Positions 11,705 to 64,000 of a stretch of 64,000 nt of DNA are shown piece after piece (position 1 is the stretch's first letter; the number at the start of each line of letters is the position of its first letter). A program made the position numbers and the translations under genes. The notes below the pieces were generated by a model. It was given only the letters and a program-made list of their open reading frames with translations. It was not told where the DNA came from and searched no databases. Source of the stretch: Myxocyprinus asiaticus (Eukaryota; Chordata; Actinopteri; Cypriniformes; Catostomidae); the NCBI RefSeq assembly GCF_019703515.2, contig NC_059356.1, positions 28,267,914 to 28,331,913 on the forward strand. The letters run 5' to 3'.

Positions 11705-11886
11705 CTATAGTAAATCAATATATCCTCTGGGAAGGTATTAGAACATTCTGAATGTGAAAATTGATTTTCTTTCCCATGTACAACTTGCATGTCAATTGAA
11801 TGAATGAGAGGACATCTCCTATGTTTTATCGTAGTGGGTGGAGTTTTCAGACGGTCCCTTACATCTGCTAGGCAGTCAAAGCGCAT
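11705..11886 (-). CDS. Unrecognised putative first coding exon
   Basis: On the minus strand an ATG at 11886-11884 opens MRFDCLADVRDRLKTPPTTI and continues for 60 codons plus two bases to CTATAG|GTGAGA, a near-consensus splice donor. The protein is of mixed composition, with KENQFSHSECSNTF near its end. No family is recognised. It could be the 5' exon of the gene ending at 9124-9332, on the same strand. Its phase (two leftover bases) does not fit that exon directly. Confidence 0.35.
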
Positions 11887-14800
11887 TGGAGCATTTCAGG
11901 CATCATTTTGCAGCTACACGTAGCGTTGACTGTTCCGAATCCAATTTTTATGCCCATATAGTATAGTTGTACTCCCTTTAAACCAAGTGTGCTAATGACA
12001 TCTTTGTAAGATTGTCACTGAAGGGAGCGTGGGTAAGAGAAACCGAATATCTAACGTCAAACTAACTTTACCGCGGTATTGTAAAGGCGGAATGAATGAA
12101 CGTTTCTCGACACTGGTATCGGCATTTCGTGTCCATACTGTACCATCTAAACACATTTAGAGTGGTTTAGAAAATACTAGTTTAAATTACCGCACATAAA
12201 TGTCGCAATTTATTCGCGTTACACTCGCATTTAAATGAGTTTTTGTCATACTGTTTACCTGCGCAGACTAGCTCGAATCCGGTCTCATATTTCCTCTGCA
12301 CACTGGGTATTGTGTTTAGAAAAAGAATACTTGTTTCAGTTCAAGGGTATCGTGTTGCTTAATAGACATCACTCAGGGTTTCCGAAGCACTTCTGTGAGG
12401 ATCCGTTGTGTCCAGTCCATGACCCATAAACGCATTCGCTTATCGCAGAATCAAGACTCAGAAAGAGGGTGCAGAAACCGTGTCAAAGATATATGACGCA
12501 AACAGTGGCGTCTTTTCATATCTGTTGAGAGTTTACCGACACACACACACTTTTTCCAGATAAGCACAATGCTGTGAAATAAAAATAGCAATTGTTAATT
12601 ATAAGCTCAACAGAAATACTTGCTTCTAACCCCCTCTTCTCATTTTCAGTACTGCAGTGCAGCATTCTTATTTCATTGCTTTCTTTCATTATTGTCTTTT
12701 AAATATTGAGGATAAATATGATTAAACAACAGCTTTTCCTTACCTCAACCCCAGTGCATTTCCACATTTTGCAATGCATCCAGTGAGTTCTACATTGATG
12801 TTTCTATTTGACAGATTTTGTGCAGGTTGTGTGCATCTTTCTCTCTACAAACTGTGAGCTTCCGCCTCAAATATCAGAGATAAAGAGAAAGAGGAACAGA
12901 AAATGAGAGCAAGAGACAGGGGCTTTTAATACTTCCTTAGTGGTATGTCCATAACTAAAAGGTACAAAGAACCAATCCATATTCAACATCAGTCAAATCA
13001 GCCCAATTATTAACAATGGCTGAAATCATATCACAGTCTTTTCAACTTACATTTACTTCTGAATATCCCACATCCAACTTGAACGGAACACTGCATAACC
13101 ATGTACCCTGACAAGACGAAATTAATTGCAAGCAACATTTAAATCGCAAATATTATTAGATGGATTTTTCCAGGTGTTATAGACCTCTTTGGTAGATTCA
13201 TATGAAAAATTATGATTTTTGAATGTCTGTTCGGTTCATTTCACAAAACAGTCGTGCTGCAGTTAAAATTGCTTGAGCATTAAGTGTCGTTTCAAGTTCT
13301 GGCTTTCGTGCATGGACGTGTTTTTAAAATGTCAACTGGTATTACTAGTTGACTGCAACTTATTAATTGTGAAACAGTGTTTTCTTAATGGCATGAATCA
13401 CACTGAAGGCCTAGACTTAAAATGCACGGCCCGCAGCTGCTGAGTGTCGACATGTTTGTGTGACATCATGCACCTGCATCTCGGCGAAATTGGAGTTGAG
13501 AATTTCTGCACGAGCCTACAAGTTGTAATTCTGACTTCAAGATGCATTTCATTGCACTTTTTCTAGTAGGAAGTTGTAAAATCTGACTTTCTGAATTGAA
13601 TGGAACGCAGCTGTACTTTTCAAAACTTGATCTGACACTGAATGCTCAAGCAGCCTAATTTACACTTAGAAAACTCCTGATGTTGCTATAACGATGCAAA
13701 AAGCACTTACCGGTTTACTTGAAGTGAAAATCAGTCCTCCTTTCCTGTTTAATAAATTAAGCAATCACACGGTCATGCAGAACATCTCATGTTTTTAAAT
13801 CCATAAGGATCTCTTTCTCAACGCCTTTGACAGCAGTGACAGCGGACTCGTCAGACAGCTTGATCTTATGCTCTTTTTTACATACATCACTTAAAGCGTG
13901 ATTGCGTCACTCAAGGCCAGCTAGAAGGCCTCGACCGGGACATATCCTAAAGATCACACCCACCAAGAACAAATAAATCAATCTGATTGGCTGATGAATC
14001 TGACTTTATATGCCTATTCATTTGCACTGTTGAGGGATTCTGTAGAAATTCTGAAGGCCTGACGGGGTGGAGCTCAGACTCATGCGCTGCTTCGGGCATG
14101 TGATTTGTGAAACAGTTGTCACACTACTCTTGTAAGCATCAAGGAATAAATTCAGACTGGATAAACTTTGTTTTTCTCCATTTGTTTGTAGATTATTTAA
14201 GAGTGGAAAGCGATTAATAATACATAGGCAAAAAGGTGATTGAGAATGAAAAATATTTATTTATTTGGAATGTTGGGCCAGCAGAGAAGGCTTTGCTGGC
14301 CCTGAGAATTCACCACTGCGAAAACAGTGAGTATTTTAATGTTTACGGACTGGCCCCCATTCACTTCAATTATAACTGCCTCACTGTAACCCCGATTTTT
14401 TGCTTAGTTTAAAGAAAAGGAGGGACGAGTCTAAAAGTTTTTTTTATACTAATCAACATTATGCCACAAATGCAGTCGATTGAGCTTGACTTCCATTGAA
14501 CCCGAAATATTCCTACTGTTTAAGGTTCAAGGGCTGTCACGGGCAGTACCCTCAAGGGGACCTTTTCTGTACCTTTAGTTAAAATACAGTATATAGCCTA
14601 ACTAGTTTTGGAAACAATTGTACACTAATGATCTATTGTGTGCCTTTACATGCACATGTTTTGTTCCTCTAGGAGCAAATAAATAAAAATTACATTAGTT
14701 TCCTTAAGGGTACAAATTTGTACACAAACCACGAATACCAACCCAACCAAGGCCTTGTACATTAAGCAGTACCTTTTTTTCTGAGAGTGTGGGCCATGTT

Positions 14801-15693
14801 TGCCCTGAGCCATTGTTTATTTCTGACCTTGATTCCAGTAGTTATTTTGAAACTCTGCGGGGTGTAATTTGATTGTAAAACCCATTAACATTGCCAGCTA
14901 GAATATGTAATATGATGTTGCGATACGAAGATAATTTTGCCAAGGTTGCCCTCCAATGTGTAAATGCCTGTTACACAAAGCAAAGTTCAGCAATTGTTTA
15001 GTATGTTACAAGAGAGATCCCATCCAAAGCTCACATTTTTCTGTACTTCATTTCCTTGCAGTGTTGCAGTAGGACCCCAATAGTACCCATCTTTTCATGT
15101 CTGTGAACAACTCCCAACAAAGATTGTTAGGTCATATTCCACATACTATAAATGTACAGAACCAGTTGTCTGGCACTCATCTATTTAAGGAGTGCAGGTG
15201 ATTGCCTGTCATGTTCAAAACTATGAAACATAGAGATCCATTAACTCTTCACAAACTGAAAAAACTGAGCAACATACATTTTTTTTAAAAATATTTTAAT
15301 GCACCATTAATAAAGGGTCCAACGCATTAATACAAGAGAAATATTGCAAATAATATTAAAACTTTCGATCAAAGGAAAAAACAAACAAACAAGATAACTG
15401 AATGATAGGTATGTACAATTATATTCTTGCAATGGGAAGTAGGAAAAGGATGAACATATTTACAGACTAGAACAGTGTGTTTCTACGAGAAACAAACACC
15501 TCTACAATATTTACATGTTATACTTTTAACTTTTGTGTCCTTTCATTTTTTTAAATTTTTTTTTTAAATTTTTTTTTTATGGTTATGCTTCTGTGGATCA
15601 GTTGTTACTGAAAGATTGCAATAAATCTACATATTTTACAGGTCTTTATCTCAAAGGAACAGAATGCTGGCAAGGCCCTCTAACAAAGTAGAA
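11887..15693. other. Intergenic stretch, no gene recognised
   Basis: About 3.8 kb. The part at 12040-12450 is richer in CpG and could hold a promoter for the minus-strand exon at 11705-11886. A short hairpin-like gggccagcagag/tttgctggccc lies at about 14275-14300. Around 14540-14790 there are ggtacaaatttgtac-type words of a dispersed repeat without clear ends. Confidence 0.4.
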
Positions 15694-16421
15694 AAGGGAT
15701 AGTTCACCAAAAGATGAAAATTCTCATTTACTCTCCCTCATATTTTCCAGATGTGATTGAATTTCTTCTGCTGAACACAAATAAAGATTTTTAGAATATT
15801 TCAGCTCTGTTGGTCCATACAATGCAAGTGAGTGGTGACCAGAACTTTGAAGGTCTGAAAGCACATAAAGGCAGCATAAAAATAATCTATACAACTCCAG
15901 TGGGTTAATCAACATCATCTGAATGATCCAATCGGTCTTGGGTGAGAATAGACCAAAATCTTTTTCACTACAGATCTTGACATCAGCAGTCTTCTTGACG
16001 ATTATGATTTCAAGCTTGATTACTCTTCCTATAGTGCCATCTAGTGCTCTACACTCTTCAAGCACAAGGAAGTGTAATCAGGCTTGAAATCGTGATTGTG
16101 CCTAGAGACTGCAATGGCAATATTTACAGTGAAAATTTCCATTTTGGTCTGTTCTCACCCAAAACCAGCTGGATCACTTTAGAAGGCTTTGATAAAACTT
16201 CTGGAGTTGTATGAATTACTTAAATGTTGCCTTTATCTGCTTTTTGGAGCTTTAAATGGCCTGGCCACCATTCACTTGCATTGTATGGACCTACAGAGCT
16301 GAAATATTCTTCTAAAAATCTTTGTTTGTGTTCTGCAGAAGAAAGAAAGACATACACATCTGGGATGGCATGAGGGTGAGTAAATGATGAGAGAATCTTC
16401 ATTTTTGGGTGAACTTCTCCT
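15694..16421. mobile_element. TTAA-type Kolobok-like element, copy 2 (no THAP frame)
   Basis: It has the same inverted ends as copy 1 (aagggatagttcacc at left, gggtgaacttctcc at right) with TTAA at the right border (16422-16425); the left TTAA has decayed. The interior shares the ctgctgaacacaaa and cagctctgttggtccat words of the family. No THAP frame is visible. It lies downstream of the setd1a stop and could be in its 3' untranslated region. Confidence 0.7.
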
Positions 16422-17846
16422 TTAACTGACGTTTACTGGCAGAGAAGAGAGTGATGGATCCAATCAATCTTCACACATGCTTCATCTCTTGGGGGACATG
16501 GGGAAATCCATAATGTGTTGGAATATGAACTTAATGCTGTGATATTTGCAAAACTCTAAATCTGGCTATTTCATTTTTCTTTTTCTTTAGAAATTATAGG
16601 CTTGATGAGAGGGAATACATTTTACATTTCTATTCACCAGAGAGAGGAGCTGGGAGTAACTAGCTCTGAAGTAGAGTGCATCATTTAAAAAAATATACCC
16701 TATTCTTCCACATTTCTAATGTTCACTAACAGACAAGTCTCAACTTCAATGGTCCAAAAAATATATCAACGCAGAAAACAACAAAATCCATTCTTTTTAT
16801 GTTCTCTTGCTAAAATACCAACTTATCCTCTTTATATTGCTAAAAACTATGGATGAATTAAGGAAAAATGGCTATCATTCATGTAAGGTATTAAAATGAT
16901 AGTCAACATGATTATTTCAACTATAAGAAAATAGATTAAAATAGCCATGTACAATATAACAAATTGTAAATAAAATAAAGTTTAATTGTTTCAGAATACT
17001 AGCACTTAAATTAGTCAAGCTGGGGAGAGGGACATCTTATATTAAGAACATTCAGACATTTTCAAAAGAGCAAGTGTGCCAAAACTGCTCCATATTAATT
17101 AAAAATAGGCCAATGTGATTCTACACAGTTCATCTGAAGAGAGTACAGCAATAGTGTGTTGCAGACCACTCTGACTTACATGAATGCCTAAATTCACTGG
17201 AAATGTGAGAAGAACAGGAATAATAAAGATACTACAATAACCAAAATCAGTACTCTCTCTCGCAACTGGGGTGCTGTATTACAAAATCTTGAATCCATGT
17301 CTGTAGCTCTTTAAAAGCTGCCTTTGAAAAAGCCTCTGTTTAAAAAAAAAAAAAAAAAATAGCACTTTAAGGGTGTTTGCCACTGTCAAATGTTGTGCAT
17401 ACATGAGTGGAATATTTGTGTGTAAAAGTACTTAAACAGCTTATCAGCTGTACTTAGAAGCATAGACCTTCACAAAACGACATCACCAAACAGCTGCATG
17501 AGGAAGAAATAAATTAGACAAGGGCCTGGTCAGGAACAGAAAACACTACTTTAAAGGTAAAGACAACACTATTTTAGAGGTGTAACTCAAGATGATGTGG
17601 CAGTGCTGACATCTCAGTGACTCCTGGGCTGTGTTTACAGAACATCCAATCCAAGGTCTCTTCATGGGAGACTGGGTGTGTCTCTATCAGCTAGACAGTC
17701 TGTGTCTGCATGTTAAAGAAGCTTTTTTTTTTTAAAAGAGTTTGATCATAATACTACCTATGTCTGTGCGTTCTGAGAAAAGTAGCTTGTGGGCCGGCAA
17801 AGTTGATTGGCAAGTCGTTTATCAGGAAAAGACTAAGACACTTTCT
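16422..17846 (-). other. setd1a 3' untranslated or flanking region
   Basis: Sequence directly downstream of the setd1a stop (minus strand). It is AT-rich, with A runs at about 17342-17359. I could not fix the poly(A) site from sequence alone. Confidence 0.4.
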
Positions 17847-45124
<27,278 letters not shown>

Positions 45125-45854
45125 GCTATCACTGCAGAGACAGAGGATGAGACTGGAACATTACACAGATGGTCCATCTTGGCACAGAATGAATAATTTT
45201 TGAGTACAGCTTTAAACACGTGGTTCATTTATTTCACCAGACAATCAATTTGACAGTGTCCACACAGAGAACAGTAGCAAACAATAATTTTGTAACTTTA
45301 CACTGTAATAATTAAAACACTAAACAATTGAAAAGATGGCATATTAAAAGTACCCACATGACAAGACAATCCCTCTTTCTTCAAAAACACACACATAAAA
45401 CATTAAGGAGCTGCTAACTGTTCCCATCTGTGTTACCTCTTTATTAATTTGCTGATCAATATTTTGCTGTCAACCTGACAAGCAGATCTAACATCCCTTA
45501 TATTACAGTTAAATAAATATACCATATTCACCTCAAAATGTTACATATACCACAGAAATTATAGCGGGAAAACGACAAACACAGCTAACTAGGGACTACT
45601 ACGGAGTAATAAACAGTAAACATTGTACTTTTAATGAACTATCCACTATCTGACATGCTGACTAGCAACAACAACAAGCTAACATAATAAACACTGGAGC
45701 TGCTAGCTGCTCACAGCGAGCTAGCTAAAGACCAACTTCAAACTGATGTGACAGTAAGGTACAGAACAAAAATCAGTGACTTCTAACAAACAATTTAAGA
45801 CCAGTTTGAGAAATTTAAAGGTACTAGCCCTCAACGGTGTCCCAAAAGACTCAC

Positions 45855-46110
45855 ATAGCGGTTTGCCCGCTTCGACAGTCACAGCGGACGGCCGCTAGCT
45901 CGCTACAGCTAGGCCTGTTTCGGACGGGGAAAACAGACAATTCCTGGAAAATATCTAGCTCCTTTTTTAAGTGATCGCTCTAAATCTAGTCTGAAACAGC
46001 GTCGCTTGTGTTCCGGTGCAACGTCGTTGCGGCATTAGTGTTTATATTCCACCAGAAAGCGAAATGTAAATAAAAGAACAACATAATACAGTGGGCGGCC
46101 ATCGCGTAAC
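45855..46110 (-). promoter_or_regulatory. setd1a: setd1a 5' untranslated exon and CpG-rich promoter region
   Basis: A donor GTGAGT (45854-45849) ends a likely non-coding first exon. The stretch above it is rich in CpG (gcggacggccgctagctcgc) compared with the AT-rich flanks, as in CpG-type housekeeping promoters. The exact start site cannot be set by eye. Confidence 0.55.
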
Positions 46111-46834
46111 TAACCTGTGAGCCTCGCCTGTTCGCCATCAGTCACTAGAAATAACATCCGTTGGATTCGGACAAGCATTTTCCACACAATTCATGGCGAC
46201 CTGCCTCTACGTTTAACATTTATTTAAGACGGTTATAAAAGATTGCGAACATAATTATAAAAATAAAAATATGAACGTACGTTTACATGAAGTTGATGCT
46301 GCCTTCACTTTTCTTCAAGATGGGTTTTTTTTCTATCGCTGTAAGCGTGACTTTTTCATGGCGAATCTGCCATTTGGTTACTTTGAACGTCACGAGAAAA
46401 CAAAGCTCTCTACGTTGTTGTATCCGCGTGTAGGTTTCGTTTTATTAAATTAATATAGCATATATTTTTTAATGCATTATAGTTGTTTATGTATTCAAAT
46501 AAGTATGTTTATACCAAATTTATAAGAAGGGTGCAGAAGATCAGTGATGAATCTATATTCTCAAATTTTATATATTCACTAAATCCAAGAATTTGGCAGA
46601 GAATTTGCTAGGCTATATAATTTATAAACTCGGGAGTTGCAAAATATAATGCTTGATATATTGTTAATTTTCTGAAGAAGCTGTGGCGGCACAAAGAGCT
46701 GTAACATTATTCTGTCTGTCTGTCTGTCTGCAAGTTCAAATTCAGAAGCCACTACACTTTAGTGAACAGCAGGTGGTGCTGCATAAACCTTGAAGGACAA
46801 ACCTGTCACTAAACAACATCCACCATAATATTAA
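46111..46834. other. Intergenic, no gene recognised
   Basis: A short plus-strand open frame at 46271-46453 has no recognised similarity. A TGTC microsatellite lies at about 46713-46731. Confidence 0.4.
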
Positions 46835-47542
46835 AGGGATAGTTCACCCAAAAATGAAAATTCTCTCATCATTTACTCACTCGCATGCCATCCCAGATGT
46901 ATATTACTTTCTTTTGCTGAACACAAGTGAAGATTTTTAGAAGAATATCTCAGCTCTGTGGGTCCATACAATGCAAGTGAATGATGATCAGATTTTTGTA
47001 GCTCCAAATATCACATAAAGGCATCATTAAAGTGGTCCATATGACTCTAGTGGTTAAATCCATATCTTCAGAAGTGAAATGATTGGTGTAGGTGAGAAGC
47101 AGATTAATATTTAAATCCTTTTTTTTTAAAACATTTTTTTTTTTACTATAAAACTCCACTTTCACTTCCACATTCTTCTAATTTAGTTTTTTGGCAATGC
47201 ACATTCCTCGTGCATATCACCACCTAATGGTCGGAGGCGGAGTTGGCAAAGGTAGATATTTATAGTAAAAAGGGACTTAAATATCTATCTGTTTCTCACC
47301 CACACCTATCATTTAGCTTCCGAAGACACTGGAGTCTTATAGATTACTTTAGTACTGGCTTATGTGCTTTTTGGAGCTTCAAAGTTCTTGTCACCATTTA
47401 CTTTCATTGAATGGACCAACACAGCTGCGATATTCTTCTAAAAATCTTTGTGTTCAGCAGAAGAAAGTCACATACACATCTGGGATGGCATGATTTGTGA
47501 GTAAATGATGAGAGAAGTTTCACTTTTGGGTGAACTATTTCT
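46835..47542. mobile_element. TTAA-flanked Kolobok-like element, copy 5 (no THAP frame)
   Basis: TTAA at 46831-46834 and 47543-47546 border inverted ends agggatagttcacccaaaaa and ttttgggtgaactatttct. At 708 bp it is an internally deleted form resembling copy 2. Confidence 0.8.
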
Positions 47543-47941
47543 TTAAAATATTAAACATTAAGTATGTGAACTCACATATCTGTTGAAATGTGTGCACGTG
47601 TTTTCCAGCGTAATGTAGACAAAACTGCATTATTGACGATATTCATTGTTTTATGAAAATATTATTATATTCTTTACTCACCCTTGGGTCAGATGTGGCT
47701 GAGGGCTCAAATTAAAAATATTGGTGGTAGTTCTAAAAATATATTTTTAAATACTGAATAATTATAGAATAATTAATTCTGATAATTATTAGCATTTATC
47801 AGGATCTTCCTGCCCCATATACTGTTGAATAATATTCTACAGTAAAAAGAGTCTTTTGTCTGCAGGCCAGACTGCACAGCCAAAAGAAGAAGTAAGCCGA
47901 AACAACCCTTGTAGTCAGTGACAGAGATCTCTTTCTCTTAC

Positions 47942-48189
47942 CTGTGCTTTTATTGACGTCCTGGTATCTGTGTCAAATGTCACATCAACCTGAGTGACTC
48001 CCTGGGTGCAGGTGTGATGTCCAAGAGTCTTCCTAAACAGGTTGTGTTTTGTCACAGTTATCTTACCTTCAGTCACCTTCTGCAGGACAACAGGTTGTTG
48101 GTAAGAACAGTTTTTAATGGTGTCACAATACCCATCTAAATGCCCAGTGACCATCGGTTCACATCCATTAGAAGGGTTAATAAACATAT
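47942..48189 (-). CDS. Unrecognised putative internal exon
   Basis: A minus-strand frame lies between an acceptor (TTTATTCATTAG) and a strong donor (CACAG|GTAAGA). It encodes 82 codons: MFINPSNGCEPMVTGHLDGY, four cysteines, an N-glycosylation sequon NCS, and ends DVTFDTDTRTSIKAQ. The even cysteine count and sequon suggest a secreted or luminal protein. No family is recognised and no partner exons were found in the 1.8 kb to the left or 0.6 kb to the right. It could be a gene fragment between fus and setd1a. Confidence 0.35.
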
Positions 48190-48433
48190 CTAATGAATAA
48201 ATGAAACAATTAATACATTTTCTAAAAACTACTGACACTCTGAAACCAAACCCCATCCTGTTAGTCACACCATAATTCTGTGACCTTTGCGAAAACTTGC
48301 TTCCATGAGTACACTTTAAGAAATATAATTCACGCCTTAGAGATAAGCGGTTTATTATTATTATTATACATAAGTGGTCACTTTTGAAAAACATTCATTC
48401 CTAAACAAATGCAAAGTGCTTTGAAAGGTGGAT

Positions 48434-48557
48434 TATGAAAATATATATGTGTTGATATAATAAAGTAATGCATCACAATTTCTACTTTTCAAATGTTTTT
48501 AATTCTAAACCACAATTTCATGTTTTCAAAAATATCAAAGAAAGAAGCGTGTAATAA
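48434..48557 (+). repeat. Copy of a segment of hAT element C
   Basis: About 125 bp (attatgaaaatatatatgtg to gaagcgtgtaataaac) is almost identical to 43981-44108 inside element C. It seems to be a solo fragment or the remnant of a related element. Confidence 0.8.
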
Positions 48558-48828
48558 ACAGCACACATACTACTACTGTGACCTAAACAACAAGATCAGA
48601 GAGAAAACATTTATATTTAAGAATATCATATTCAGAATAGAGAGAGAATGGTTTATAAAAAAAATAAAATAAAAAACTGTTTAACCAGAACTAAAACAAT
48701 AACACTTATTTTTACAACTTACAACAAAAAACATGAGTAACAAGGATTACTTTTTAAAGTGTTGAGATTGAATGCATACTGGTCCCACATCAAATTATCA
48801 TCTGATTTGGACAAACGAGAATTTCTCA

Positions 48829-61199
<12,371 letters not shown>

Positions 61200-61394
61200 C
61201 TAAAGGGAAAGACATAAATAAATAATATTCATTATAGATGTTGGCATCTTGGGTGTGTACAAATATTGACAGGGTCAGAAAGAGCGCCTGCATTGAGTGG
61301 CTGCATTCAAATTGGTAAATGCTGGGGACTAGTCTTTTAAATTAGCTAGACAAGCTCTAAACATAACAAACGGAACATAGCGCTCCTACATTAA

Positions 61395-61425
61395 CATTTA
61401 GCAGACACTTTTATCCAAAGCGACT
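61395..61425. repeat. Dispersed tagcagacacttttatcca motif, copy 2
   Basis: Same core as at about 21128. It lies in fus intron 1. Confidence 0.5.
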
Positions 61426-61639
61426 TCCTGTACAAATAGGAACATAGCAAGCAATTTGTCATACAAGAGTCAACGATATCTGCAGTATCGCACTGCTGGG
61501 TTCTCAAAGTGGCTGGAGTATAGAAGCTAGCGTAGAAGAAAGAGACAGATAAGATTTTTTTAATATATATTGTTAAATATTAAATATTCTATCACTATTA
61601 TTCTATAAATAATATTTTATAATTCGTTTATCTTTAAGG

Positions 61640-62290
61640 AATATTTGCCAGCGCAAGCTCCTCGAACTTCTCACGCAGCGTCTTCTCCAGTGCCGTATGC
61701 ACGTGACGATCTCCGGCCCTCTGTGAATGAGCGTGGTGTTGTCATATCTGGCACCACCACAGATCTGGTGCTGCAAGCTACTAAAGTTACTGTGCAGGCC
61801 ATCGGAAAGGTGATGGGTAATTTGGTGGTTTTGGACCGGCATGTCTGGTTAACGCTCACGGAGATGCGTGACGCTGAGAAAGCCGCCCTGTTCGACACCC
61901 GTCTCCCCTGACGGCCTTTTCGGAAACGCCGTGGAAGGCTTTTCTGAACTATTCATTTTATCCGCCCAACTCATGCTCTGCTTCGAGCCAGCGCCCGGCA
62001 AAACACCCCACTCCCGCCACCTCAGCACCGCCAAAAGCTGCTGCTGAGCCATCGGTGGGACCACGCACACTGTGGCCCAAACGGCTTAATTTCTCTTCAC
62101 ATTTCTCACACCCCACGCACAATGATCAACCGCTTCTCTATGGCGAGCGGAGTTCTGTCTCTTATAAAGAGCGAACTGATGCACCCGCTATCTCACAAAC
62201 GCGTGGCGAGCTCTCACGGGAGTCAGACTGGGTGCAAAAAACAATCGAGCACGGCTATACGCTCCAATTTGCATGCTGGCCACCTTGATT
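61640..62290 (+). mobile_element. DIRS-like retrotransposon fragment
   Basis: Frames on the plus strand carry LTEMRDAEKAALFDTRL (61645-61911) and, in another frame, SDWVQKTIEHGYTLQFACWP (to 62288). The second resembles the W-v-x-x-T-I-x-x-G-Y-x-L-Q-F-A segment before the reverse transcriptase of fish DIRS-type elements. The GC-rich composition contrasts with the flanks. It is truncated on both sides and frameshifted. Confidence 0.5.
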
Positions 62291-62295
62291 CAACA

Positions 62296-62400
62296 GCATT
62301 GTACAGGGCTCCAGACTAAAAAAATTACTTAGGAGCCATTGGCTCCTAAACTGAAACATTAAGGAGCCAAATGGCTGTTTTTAGTAGCCAAATCACAGAT
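62296..62400. mobile_element. hAT-like terminus fragment
   Basis: cagggctccagactaaaaaa begins a known type of fish hAT terminus with repeated aggagcca/tggctcct words. No second end was found. Confidence 0.35.
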
Positions 62401-62756
62401 TTTCTCGATTTAAGATTGCTGTTCAGGAACAAGATAGAAGGCCAAATAAAAGGAAGTCAGCTGATAAACCCATTCATCGAAGGTTTAATAAACAGTATTT
62501 AAAGTTGAGAAGATAAATTTGCATTCCCTTTTGTCTCATAAATGTTCACACCCAATGTTGAACATTTGTTCACAAAATGTTCGCAAAAATTTTTTTTTTT
62601 ATTTAGTACTGCTCTTCAGAATCTACATTACAGATATTTACATCAAGTATAACATGCATATCGTAGTGTGTTGTCTTCTTGAGCATCAAAGAATGTTTGC
62701 ACCTTGTGTAATAGTTGTGTATAAGTCCCTCAATTGTCCTAAGTGTCAAAAGTTTG

Positions 62757-62759
<3 letters not shown>

Positions 62760-62801
<42 letters not shown>
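62760..62801. repeat. (AT)n microsatellite
   Basis: About 20 AT units directly next to the Tc1-like element at 62802, whose target is TA. Confidence 0.95.

Positions 62802-64000
<1,199 letters not shown>

Noticed and set aside
13790..13900. Minus-strand frame containing KIKLSDESAVTAVKGVEKE
   Set aside because: Only about 36 codons between stops, no clear splice sites and no partner; kept as chance.
46271..46453. Plus-strand 60-codon frame near the setd1a promoter
   Set aside because: No recognised similarity or splice or promoter support; could not be distinguished from chance.
62760..62801. AT run as an origin or structural element
   Set aside because: It is an ordinary microsatellite beside a Tc1 insertion that targets TA.

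Overview
The window is nuclear DNA of a bony fish, most likely a cyprinid or close relative. This rests on three things: intron-rich vertebrate genes, a dense load of fish-type transposons (hAT, Tc1, TTAA-flanked THAP elements, Harbinger, DIRS, tRNA-derived SINEs), and the grouping of fus, setd1a and hsd3b7, which also lie together in human 16p11.2. The species call is an inference from repeat types, not a match. All three recognised host genes lie on the minus strand, so transcription runs from high to low coordinates.

Right part (48.8-61.2 kb): fus, an FET-family RNA-binding protein. Fourteen exons can be placed, matching vertebrate exons 2-15; exon 1 lies to the right and was not found. 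The order is a Gly/Ser/Tyr/Gln-rich prion-like region, RGG boxes, an RRM, a RanBP2-type zinc finger, a further RGG box and the C-terminal PY nuclear localisation signal. The last intron is almost wholly a tail-to-tail pair of SINEs. Introns flanking the 35-nt exon 7 are over 3 kb each.

Centre (17.8-45.9 kb): setd1a, the H3K4 methyltransferase of a COMPASS complex. Twenty coding exons join in consistent phase to 2245 codons plus stop: N-terminal DPR motif, RRM, long Pro/Ser-rich and acidic regions, n-SET with a WDR5-binding motif, SET and post-SET. One intron is a U12-type AT-AC intron. Another carries a hAT element exactly at its 5' splice site.

Left part (1-17.8 kb): the setd1a 3' flank, two unrecognised exon-like reading frames, the first exon of hsd3b7 (a 3-beta-hydroxysteroid dehydrogenase, bile acid synthesis by family knowledge), then about 8.6 kb that is mostly repeats, including a 2.8-kb foldback element. 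The remaining hsd3b7 exons were not found and should lie left of the window.

The three genes are housekeeping-type chromatin, RNA and sterol genes that share a neighbourhood, not a pathway. No clearly new biological system is visible. The best candidates for something unusual are the splice-site hAT insertion in setd1a, the SINE palindrome filling the last fus intron, the recurrent THAP-carrying TTAA element family, and the unrecognised exons at 9.1/11.7 kb and 47.9 kb.
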